From NCBI GenBank assembly GCA_036278735.1, contig DASUKM010000055.1, positions 81,570 to 145,569 on the forward strand: DNA of 64,000 nt. The letters run 5' to 3'. The notes below the pieces were generated by a model. The model made no database searches and had not been told where the DNA came from. It saw nothing but the letters and a program-made list of their open reading frames with translations. Position numbers and translations under genes: made by a program. This DNA comes from DASUKM01 sp036278735 (GTDB lineage: Bacteria; Acidobacteriota; Vicinamibacteria; Vicinamibacterales; 2-12-FULL-66-21). Of this stretch, positions 25,543 through 32,184 are shown in pieces; position 1 is the first letter of the stretch, and each line of letters opens with the position of its first letter.

Positions 25543-25961
25543 TAGACGATGCCCAGATCGCGCTGCGCGCACGACTGGCAGATCTCGTCGTCGTGCATCG
25601 ACTCAGGAGGCTTCTTCTGTCCGCAGTGGGAGCAGGGCAGATACTTCGACAGGCGGGATTCGCGCGCGGCGTCGATCAACGCGCGCGCCGCCGAGAACGC
25701 GTGGGAATTGGAGACGAGTCGCCAGGCGATCGAGCCGGCGCGGATCGGACGGACGACCGAATGCTGCGGCGATTCCCAGTCGACGGCGTGCTCCCAGACG
25801 GTAATCGTCGTGCGCGTCAGCCGCACGATCACCTCGACCGGTTCGCCGCCCGTGAAATAGGTCGAGCCGTCCGGCGCTTCGTCCTGCACGACGGGCTGCG
25901 GCAACTGCGCCGCCACGAACGCGAGCCATTCTTCGAACGCCTGCGCCACCGCCGCGATCAT
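25539..25961 (-). CDS. Small protein with a C-terminal four-cysteine zinc ribbon, function unknown
   Basis: This 140-residue soluble protein has an N-terminal domain of about 100 residues with beta-rich segments ('VEVIVRLTRTTITVWEHAV'). It ends in a compact zinc-ribbon-like motif: C-x2-C in 'PCSHCGQ' and C-x2-C in 'ICQSCAQ', separated by about 16 residues. I do not recognise the family. It is the first gene of the operon with the ABC exporter and its stop overlaps the ATPase start, which suggests a joint regulatory or accessory role. Confidence 0.75.
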   Translation of the reverse strand: MIAAVAQAFEEWLAFVAAQLPQPVVQDEAPDGSTYFTGGEPVEVIVRLTRTTITVWEHAVDWESPQHSVVRPIRAGSIAWRLVSNSHAFSAARALIDAARESRLSKYLPCSHCGQKKPPESMHDDEICQSCAQRDLGIVY

Positions 25962-25980
25962 ATCCCGGGACGTTGGGGCG

Positions 25981-26448
25981 TCACTTCACGAGCGCGCCCA
26001 GCCCCGCGGCCCAGGCGACGGCGGTCACCGCGACGCGCACGCGGTTCAGCACGACCCACCGGTGCACGACGGACGTGAGGCTGGCAGCATCGAGCCCCGC
26101 GCCGTGCGTCATCAGCAGGCGTCGGGCGGTCGGAGCGAAATACGCCAGCGTCGACGCGACGACGATCAGCTCGAGGATCGTCGCGACGAGCCGCCAGGTG
26201 AACTGCGGTCGAGGGGCCCGGAAGCCGGCGACGAGCGCCAGCACCGTCGCGATCGCGACGAGCGGCGAGAGCACGGCCCAGAAGTGGAGGCCCGCCCTCG
26301 CGGCGATGAGGCCGTACGGATTGCCGGGCGCGAGCGTCCCGGGAACCCCTGCCGTCCACAACGGCACGACCACACGCGTTTCGTACAACCCGGCGCCCAG
26401 ATCCAGCCCCACCAGCACCACGAAGACCCAGAGCGTCACGCGGGCCAT
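25981..26448 (-). CDS. Four-helix membrane protein, possibly DUF1772-like
   Basis: The 155-residue protein has four predicted transmembrane helices (about 3-22, 55-75, 84-105, 132-152). An N-terminal 'GLDLGAGLYETRVVVPLW' recalls the DUF1772/anthrone-oxygenase-like group, but the match is by eye and weak. AGGAGG stands five bases before the ATG at 26448, and a TACAAT box (complement of 26465-26470) lies 16 bases upstream, giving a short leader that keeps the Shine-Dalgarno. It has its own promoter and may also feed the operon downstream. Confidence 0.7.
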   Translation of the reverse strand: MARVTLWVFVVLVGLDLGAGLYETRVVVPLWTAGVPGTLAPGNPYGLIAARAGLHFWAVLSPLVAIATVLALVAGFRAPRPQFTWRLVATILELIVVASTLAYFAPTARRLLMTHGAGLDAASLTSVVHRWVVLNRVRVAVTAVAWAAGLGALVK

Positions 26449-26464
26449 CTCGACCTCCTGGCAG

Positions 26465-26470
26465 ATTGTA
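26465..26470 (-). promoter_or_regulatory. Candidate -10 box TACAAT for the four-helix membrane protein gene
   Basis: The minus strand reads TACAAT, one mismatch from consensus, 16 bases upstream of the ATG at 26448. The bases just upstream (26471-26515) are GGGTTCCGG-type repeat remnants, and no -35 is clear. Confidence 0.35.
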
Positions 26471-26521
26471 GTGGTTCAGGGTTCCGGATGCCGGGTTCCA
26501 GGTCGGCTCCGGGCAGTCGCC

Positions 26522-27520
26522 TTAGAGCGGCCTGCCCTCGAGCAGCGCCTCGCACGCGCGGGTTTCGGCGCCGTGCTCGGTGCAGATCGCGTACTCGGCG
26601 GCGTACATCGAGACGCCGGCGCAGCGCCCCTGCGCGTCGAGGACGTAGAAGTTGACCGCGAAATTCGGGTCGCCGTTCTCCGTCAGCAGCCGGCGCTCGA
26701 TCGTGTGCCGCTTGATCCGCGCGAGCGCCTCCATCCCGGCGTCCTTCGGATGACGGCCGTGCCGCAGCGCCTCGACGATCAGCAGCGATGAGAGGCTGTA
26801 CAGGTTCGCTTCGCCGCGGCCGGTCGACCCCGCCGCGCCGACCTCCCCGTCCACGTAGAGGCCTGCGCCGAGGATCGGCGAATCGCCGACCCGGCCCGGA
26901 ATCTTCCACGCCAGCCCGCTCGTCGTCGTCACACCGGCCATCTCCCCCTGCGCGCTCAGCGCGCTGCAGTGCAGCGTGCCGTAAAAGTGGTTCGGATCGA
27001 CCCAGCCCTCCTGCATCATCGCCCGCTCCACGCGGCGGCGCGCGATCTCCCGGGCCGCGGGATCGAGGAAGTGGATTGGATCGGTGCGCCGCTTCCACTC
27101 GAGCCAGGTCTGGCGCGAGCGCTCCGTGTTGAGGTCGTCGACGATCTCGAAACCCATCTGCCGGGCGAATGCCTGCGCGCCCCTGCCCGCGAGCAGGTGA
27201 TGGTCGGTCTCGTCGGCGACCTTGCGGGCGACGAGCGCGGGGGTCTTGACCCCTTCGAGCGCGGCGACGCCGCCGGCGCGGCGGGTGGGGCCGTCCATGC
27301 AGCATGCGTCGAGCTGCACCACGCCGTCGGCGTTCGGCAGCCCGCCATAGCCCACGCTCGTGTCGAGCGGATCGAGCTCGACGATGGTGACGCCGGCGAG
27401 GACGGCGTCGAGCACGCCGCTGCCCTGCGTCAGCATCGCGAAGGCCTGCTCGACGGCGGTCGCCGACCCGCCGTTCCTGAACCGGTTGCCGTTCGCGGAG
27501 GCGATGACGATCGGATGCAT
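26522..27520 (-). CDS. N(4)-(beta-N-acetylglucosaminyl)-L-asparaginase / isoaspartyl peptidase family hydrolase
   Basis: This 332-residue N-terminal-nucleophile hydrolase autocleaves before a Thr. The nucleophile is T182 in FYGTLHCSAL, followed by the family segments 'GVTTTSGLAWKIPGRVGDSP' and 'GAGLYVDGEVGAAGSTGRGE'. This pattern is closest to glycosylasparaginase, which removes GlcNAc-Asn linkages, rather than to plant-type asparaginase. No signal peptide is obvious. The ATG at 27520 follows a GGGGG ribosome-binding site and puts the first conserved strand (IVIASANG) at the start. Confidence 0.9.
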   Translation of the reverse strand: MHPIVIASANGNRFRNGGSATAVEQAFAMLTQGSGVLDAVLAGVTIVELDPLDTSVGYGGLPNADGVVQLDACCMDGPTRRAGGVAALEGVKTPALVARKVADETDHHLLAGRGAQAFARQMGFEIVDDLNTERSRQTWLEWKRRTDPIHFLDPAAREIARRRVERAMMQEGWVDPNHFYGTLHCSALSAQGEMAGVTTTSGLAWKIPGRVGDSPILGAGLYVDGEVGAAGSTGRGEANLYSLSSLLIVEALRHGRHPKDAGMEALARIKRHTIERRLLTENGDPNFAVNFYVLDAQGRCAGVSMYAAEYAICTEHGAETRACEALLEGRPL

Positions 27521-27554
27521 GCTGCCCCCACATCCTAGATCAGAGGCCGGGGCG

Positions 27555-27583
27555 TTGACGCTTGGCGGCTGGACGATTACGAT
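27555..27583 (+). promoter_or_regulatory. Promoter TTGACG-17-TACGAT for the dehydratase gene
   Basis: TTGACG (27555-27560) and TACGAT (27578-27583) are separated by exactly 17 bases. The -10 ends eight bases before the GTG at 27592 and there is no Shine-Dalgarno, so the transcript is probably leaderless or nearly so. Confidence 0.55.
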
Positions 27584-27591
27584 GGCACTTC

Positions 27592-28560
27592 GTGCCACGC
27601 CACATCTCTCTCGAGACCATCCGCGACGCAGCGCGGACGGTCTACGACGTTGCCGTTCGTACGCCGCTCGTCGAGCTCGACCGCGGCGGCGAGGGGCCGC
27701 AGATTTTTCTGAAGCTGGAAACGCTCCAGCCGATCGGCTCCTTCAAGATTCGCGGCGCCTGGAATGCCGTGCGCCAGCTGCCCGCGTCGGCGCTCGCCGA
27801 CGGCGTCTGGACGGTCAGCGCCGGCAACGCCGCGCAGGGGGTGGCGCTGGCGGCGCGCACCGCGGGGGCGCGTTGCAGCGTGCTCGTCATGGACACGGCG
27901 CCTGAAACCAAGCTGCGCGCCATCCGGGGCTTCGGCGCCAGCATCGTGCAGGCCTCCTACGACGAATGCTGGGAGACGGTCGAGCGGCACGCGTCGGACC
28001 GGATGCACGGCCACTTCGTCCACCCCTTCGACGACGACCGGTTCATCAGCGGCAACGGGACGGTCGCGCTCGAGATCCTCGAGGATCTGCCCGACGTCGA
28101 CGCGGTCATCGCGCCGATCGGCGGCGGGGGACTGATTGCCGGGATCGGCTGCGTGATGGCCGCGCTGCGGCCGGGCCTGACGAAGGTGTATGCGGCCGAA
28201 CCGGAGACGGCCGCGCCGCTGGCCGCCTCGCGACGGGCCGGCCAGGCGGTCACCTTCGACGGCTGGCGCGCGTCGTTCGTGGACGGCGCCGGGGGGCACT
28301 CGGTGCTTCCGTCGATGTGGCCGCTGCTGCAGTCGTGGGTCGACGACTCGATCGTCGTCACGCTCGACGAGGCGGCCGCGGCGATGCGCGTCGCGGCCGA
28401 GCGGACCCACGTCATTGCCGAAGGCGCCGCGGCCTGCGCGATCGCCGCGGCGATCGGACCCGCGCTCGCCGCGCGCGGCCATCGGCGCGTCGTCGCCGTC
28501 GTCTCCGGCGGCAACATCGATCTTTCGCGTTTCGCACAGCTCGTCGGCGCATGCGGATGA
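27592..28560 (+). CDS. PLP-dependent threonine/serine dehydratase-like enzyme
   Basis: This 322-residue fold-type II PLP enzyme deaminates threonine or serine to the keto acid. The PLP lysine is K52 in IGSFKIRGA, 'SAGNAAQGVA' contacts the substrate carboxylate, and the phosphate loop is GGGGL in 'APIGGGGLIAGI'. It lacks the C-terminal ACT regulatory domain of biosynthetic IlvA, which suggests a catabolic or unregulated form. The GTG at 27592 is preferred over a TTG at 27562 because it follows a good promoter and begins at the family N-terminus. Confidence 0.9.
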   Translation: MPRHISLETIRDAARTVYDVAVRTPLVELDRGGEGPQIFLKLETLQPIGSFKIRGAWNAVRQLPASALADGVWTVSAGNAAQGVALAARTAGARCSVLVMDTAPETKLRAIRGFGASIVQASYDECWETVERHASDRMHGHFVHPFDDDRFISGNGTVALEILEDLPDVDAVIAPIGGGGLIAGIGCVMAALRPGLTKVYAAEPETAAPLAASRRAGQAVTFDGWRASFVDGAGGHSVLPSMWPLLQSWVDDSIVVTLDEAAAAMRVAAERTHVIAEGAAACAIAAAIGPALAARGHRRVVAVVSGGNIDLSRFAQLVGACG

Positions 28561-28588
28561 CGCCGGCGCACCCCAGGTGACCCATTCG

Positions 28589-30730
28589 ATGACTACGACC
28601 CCCGAGCCCCGCGACCTGCCGTCCCGTCTGAGCCGGCTGCCGGAGCTGGCAACCGATCTCTGGTGGACGTGGAACAGCGCGGCGCGCGAAGTGTTTCGCC
28701 GCCTCGATTACGCGCTCTGGCGCGAGACGGCGCACAACCCCGTCCTGATGCTGCGCGCGGTCCCTCCCGAGCTGCTCGCGCGGGCCGCGACCGACGAGAC
28801 GTTCCTGCGCGTCTACGACGAGGCGCTGCACGCGCTCGACGGCGCGCGTACGGCGCGCGACACCTGGTGGGTGCACAAGTTCCCGTCGAACCCGGGACCG
28901 GTGGCGTACTTCTCCGCCGAGTTCGCGCTGCACCAGTCGCTGCCGATCTATGCCGGCGGCCTCGGCGTGCTCGCGGGGGACCACTGCAAGGAAGCGAGCG
29001 ACCTCGGCGTGCCGCTCATCGGCGTCGGCTTCATGTATCCGCAGGGCTACTTCCATCAGAGCGTCTCCCCCGAAGGGTGGCAGCAGGAAAGTTACGAGCG
29101 CCTGAACTGGGCCGACGCCCCCATCGAGCCGGCCATCACGCCCGACGGCCTCGCCTGCGTCGTCGCGGTGCCGCTCGGCAGCCGGAGCGTGCTCGCGTCG
29201 GTCTGGCGCGTGCGCCTCGGACGCGTGAAGCTGTACCTGCTCGACACGGATCTCGAGGAGAACGCCCCGTGGGACCGCGAGCTGTCGGCGCGCCTGTACG
29301 GCGGCGACCGCGAGACGCGCGTCCAGCAGGAGATCATCCTGGGGGTCGGCGGCGTGCGCGCGCTGCGGGCGCTCGGATCGACGCCGGCGGTGTGGCACCT
29401 GAACGAGGGTCACGCGGCATTCGTCGTGCTGCAGCGCATTCGCGACATGATCGAAGCGGGCCAGAGCTTCGACGCGGCGCTCGCGGAGGTCCGCCGGACG
29501 ACGGTGTTCACGACGCACACGCCGGTGCCGGCCGGGCACGACGCCTTCCCCTTCAACCTCGTCGAGACGCACCTGGCGGGCGCGTGGGGCACGCTCGGGA
29601 ACTATCGCGATCGGTTCATGGCGCTCGGGTCGTACGACAACGGCTCGGGCCCGCAGTTCAACATGACGGCGCTCGCGCTGCGCGCGGCCAACGGCGTCAA
29701 CGCCGTCAGCCAGCTCCACGGCGTCGTCACGCGCGAGATGTGGGGCCCGATCTGGCCGGGGCTGCCGGAGGAGCAGCGGCCGGTGCGCGCGCTGACCAAC
29801 GGCATCCACGTCCCGACGTGGCTGTCCAACGAGCTGGCCAGCCTGTTCGATCAGTACCTCGACGCCGACTGGCGCGAACGGTACGACGACCCGGCGGTCT
29901 GGCAGCGCGTGACGGCGATCCCGGACGAGGCGCTGTGGAACGCGCGCAAGGCGCTGCGGGAGTACTTGTTCACGTTCATCCGCGAGCGGGCGCGGCAGCG
30001 CTGGCGCGACGAGCGCGTCGGCGTCGCCCGCGTGGTCGCGGCGGGCACGCTGCTCGAACCGCACGCCTTGACGATCGGCTTCGCGCGCCGCTTCACCGGC
30101 TACAAGCGGCCCGACCTGATCTTCCACGACCCCGAGCGCCTGCACGCGATCCTGAACGCCGCGCGCCGGCCCGTGCAGCTCGTCTTCGCCGGCAAGGCGC
30201 ATCCGGCCGACGAAACGGGCAAGCACCATCTGCAGCAGGTCTATCGCCGCGCCCTCGATCCGGCCTTCGCCGGACGGATCGCGTTCGTCGACGACTACGA
30301 CCTGCACGTCGCGCACTTCCTGGTGCAGGGGTGCGACGTCTGGCTGAACAATCCGCGCAAGCCGCTCGAAGCGAGCGGCACGAGCGGCATGAAAGCCTCG
30401 GTGAACGGCGTGCCGCACCTCAGCATCGGCGACGGCTGGTGGGCCGAAGGCTACTCCGGCGCCAACGGCTGGGTGATCGGCAACCACGGCGTCCACGACG
30501 AACGCGAAGTGGACGCGGCCGACGCGCGCTCGCTCTACGATCTGCTCGAGACCGAGATCGTGCCGACCTTCTACGACCGCGACGACCACGACGTCCCGCA
30601 CCGCTGGCTGGGTTTCGTGCGCCAGGCGATCATCACCGTGACGCCGCGCTTCAGCGCCCGCCGGATGGTCAAGCAGTACGTCGAGCAGATGTACGCGCCG
30701 GCGCTCGAGAGCGAGCCGGTCCGGGGCTAG
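28589..30730 (+). CDS. glgP: Alpha-glucan (glycogen/maltodextrin) phosphorylase, GT35
   Basis: This enzyme releases glucose-1-phosphate from alpha-1,4-glucans in the cytoplasm. The 713-residue protein is of the shorter bacterial/archaeal phosphorylase type. It has an N-terminal region 'RLPELATDLWWTWN', then 'AYFSAEFALHQSLPIYAGGL' and 'HTPVPAGHDAF'. The PLP-binding site is EASGTSGMKASVNG with K602. 'ARRFTGYKRPDLIF' marks the phosphate-binding region. The ATG at 28589 follows an AGGTGA-type ribosome-binding site 28 bases after the dehydratase stop, so the two may share a transcript. Confidence 0.92.
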   Translation: MTTTPEPRDLPSRLSRLPELATDLWWTWNSAAREVFRRLDYALWRETAHNPVLMLRAVPPELLARAATDETFLRVYDEALHALDGARTARDTWWVHKFPSNPGPVAYFSAEFALHQSLPIYAGGLGVLAGDHCKEASDLGVPLIGVGFMYPQGYFHQSVSPEGWQQESYERLNWADAPIEPAITPDGLACVVAVPLGSRSVLASVWRVRLGRVKLYLLDTDLEENAPWDRELSARLYGGDRETRVQQEIILGVGGVRALRALGSTPAVWHLNEGHAAFVVLQRIRDMIEAGQSFDAALAEVRRTTVFTTHTPVPAGHDAFPFNLVETHLAGAWGTLGNYRDRFMALGSYDNGSGPQFNMTALALRAANGVNAVSQLHGVVTREMWGPIWPGLPEEQRPVRALTNGIHVPTWLSNELASLFDQYLDADWRERYDDPAVWQRVTAIPDEALWNARKALREYLFTFIRERARQRWRDERVGVARVVAAGTLLEPHALTIGFARRFTGYKRPDLIFHDPERLHAILNAARRPVQLVFAGKAHPADETGKHHLQQVYRRALDPAFAGRIAFVDDYDLHVAHFLVQGCDVWLNNPRKPLEASGTSGMKASVNGVPHLSIGDGWWAEGYSGANGWVIGNHGVHDEREVDAADARSLYDLLETEIVPTFYDRDDHDVPHRWLGFVRQAIITVTPRFSARRMVKQYVEQMYAPALESEPVRG

Positions 30731-30745
30731 CCGGCCGCCGTCTGC

Positions 30746-30751
30746 TACAAT
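30746..30751 (+). promoter_or_regulatory. -10 box TACAAT six bases before an ATG
   Basis: TACAATCG ends six bases before the ATG at 30758 and no Shine-Dalgarno intervenes. The transcript is predicted to be leaderless. No -35 stands out. Confidence 0.5.
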
Positions 30752-30757
30752 CGACCC

Positions 30758-31216
30758 ATGCCTCGAAAGTCCGTCGCACAGGCGCGGTGCGCGCTCTGCG
30801 GCGCGAAGGAAATCTCCGAGCCGCGCGGCGAAGAGAAATACTGCCGCGACTGCTGGGACAAGAAGATCGCCGTCGAAGAGATCGTCGCGCGCGAGTTCGC
30901 GCTCAAGCGCTACATCCGCGCCCACAGCGCGGAGAAGTACCTCGTCTATCACTCGACGCTGAAGCGCCCCTGCGGCCAGATCATCGTCGTCGACGACGGC
31001 TACGATCTGTTCCTCACGCTGGTGCTGTATCCGAGCTTCGCGTGGGAGGAGCCGGCCTATCACCTCGATGGCGACCCCGAAGGACGCACGTTCGCCGAGA
31101 TCCTCGTCGACGTCGTCGCCGCGGAAGTGATCGAGCCCTGGGGCGGCGGCAAGTGGCACCTCGAAATCTTCCGCTCCACCAACGCCGATCCGGAGGACTG
31201 GAACGGCGAGATGTGA
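30758..31216 (+). CDS. Small protein with N-terminal zinc-ribbon cysteines, function unknown
   Basis: This 152-residue protein has C-x2-C in 'RCALCGAKE' (about residues 11-14) and C-x2-C in 'KYCRDCWDKK' (about 28-31), a small zinc-binding module. A 120-residue alpha/beta region follows with 'CGQIIVVDDGYDLFLTLVLY' and an acidic C-terminus. I do not recognise the family. It follows the phosphorylase gene by 27 bases but has its own -10 box. Confidence 0.75.
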   Translation: MPRKSVAQARCALCGAKEISEPRGEEKYCRDCWDKKIAVEEIVAREFALKRYIRAHSAEKYLVYHSTLKRPCGQIIVVDDGYDLFLTLVLYPSFAWEEPAYHLDGDPEGRTFAEILVDVVAAEVIEPWGGGKWHLEIFRSTNADPEDWNGEM

Positions 31217-31222
31217 CGCGCA

Positions 31223-31228
31223 TATAAT
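31223..31228 (+). promoter_or_regulatory. Perfect -10 box TATAAT
   Basis: TATAATCG lies seven bases past the previous stop codon and 113 bases before the next ATG. The resulting leader would contain the CTGTCAGC inverted and direct repeats and a GGGAGG ribosome-binding site. Confidence 0.5.
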
Positions 31229-31239
31229 CGGCGTCGCAG

Positions 31240-31314
31240 CTGTCAGCCAACCAGCCGTCAGCTGTCAGCCATCGCGCCACCGGCTTCGCGCCTGCTGCAG
31301 CTGAGCGCTGACAG
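31240..31314. repeat. CTGTCAGC direct and inverted repeats in a 5' leader
   Basis: CTGTCAGC occurs at 31240-31247 and 31262-31269 (22 bases apart), and its complement GCTGACAG at 31307-31314. Either left copy can pair with the right one, so two alternative hairpins are possible in the RNA upstream of the gene at 31342. Confidence 0.55.
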
Positions 31315-31341
31315 TTGAGGGCTGCCCCCAGGGAGGTAGCC

Positions 31342-31791
31342 ATGACCCGCTCCCGGTTTCTCTGTGCCGCGGCGCTCCTCGGCTCGCTCGGCGTCGCCCC
31401 CGCCGCCTTTGCTCAGGCCAAGCCCGCCACCCCGACCACCACGGCTCCGCCCGTACGGACGAAGTGGATTGCCCCCGTGCGCGGCCTCGCCACGATCGAC
31501 GTCCTCCGCAGCACGCCCAAGCGGGTCGGCGACGACATGGTCACGGTGCTGAAGGTGAAGAACACCTCGCGGGGCGCCATCGCCCTGCTGCAGATCGACG
31601 AGTACTGGTACAACCAGGCCCGCAAGATCGTCTCCGCCGACACACAAAAAATACGCAAGCTGATCAACCCCGGCGAGGTCATCGAAATCACCACCCGCGC
31701 GCCCTACAAGCCCGGCCTCTACACGAGCCAGTTCAAGTTCACGCACGCCAACGGCCAGATCAAAGCCACGGCCGTGAAGAAGATTGAATAG
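31342..31791 (+). CDS. Secreted protein of unknown function
   Basis: The 149-residue protein has a clean signal peptide (MTRSRFLCAAALLGSLG to a cut after AFA-QA near 25). A Pro/Thr linker and a beta-rich domain of about 100 residues follow, with 'VTVLKVKNTSRGAIALLQID', which resembles an immunoglobulin-like fold. I do not recognise the family. GGGAGG seven bases before the ATG fixes the start. It converges on the DUF4870-like gene three bases away. Confidence 0.8.
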   Translation: MTRSRFLCAAALLGSLGVAPAAFAQAKPATPTTTAPPVRTKWIAPVRGLATIDVLRSTPKRVGDDMVTVLKVKNTSRGAIALLQIDEYWYNQARKIVSADTQKIRKLINPGEVIEITTRAPYKPGLYTSQFKFTHANGQIKATAVKKIE

Positions 31792-31794
31792 GCG

Positions 31795-32184
31795 TCAGAC
31801 GTCAGGCGTCCGTGCGAGGCGCGCGGCCAGCCGGCCGACGTACGGCAGTTCGAGCCGTGCGCCGGCCCACGCCTTCCACAGGCAGACCAGCCAGACGATC
31901 ACCCACACGAGCCAGACCAGCGTGGAGAGCCAGAGAAAGAGCGGCGTGGCGGCGCCCGACAGGAAGAGCGCCCCGAACGCGAAGACGTAGCAGAGCATGC
32001 CGGCGATCCACAGGCCGCCGAGCGCGAGGATGGATTGCCACGCGTGGAACCGGACCGCCTCGTTGCGCCCTTCCGCGAGCAGGACGAGCGCGCCGGACAG
32101 CGGTCCCACCAGATACGCGAGCGCGGAAGCGGTCGACGGGCGCAGGCCCGTGCCCGACGGCGTGTCGCGGGCCGGCGGGATCAT
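31795..32184 (-). CDS. DUF4870-like membrane protein
   Basis: The 129-residue protein has three hydrophobic helices (about 18-36, 48-75, 83-105). Between the first two is 'EAVRFHAWQSILAL', the hallmark of DUF4870/Tic20-like small membrane proteins, whose function is not established. Its ATG overlaps the stop of the upstream VWFA gene (32181-32184, ATGA), so the two are translationally coupled. Confidence 0.85.
   Translation of the reverse strand: MIPPARDTPSGTGLRPSTASALAYLVGPLSGALVLLAEGRNEAVRFHAWQSILALGGLWIAGMLCYVFAFGALFLSGAATPLFLWLSTLVWLVWVIVWLVCLWKAWAGARLELPYVGRLAARLARTPDV

Noticed and set aside
28412..31159. A 915-codon open frame antisense to the glucan phosphorylase
   Set aside because: Same shadow effect; the sense frame has the full GT35 signature.
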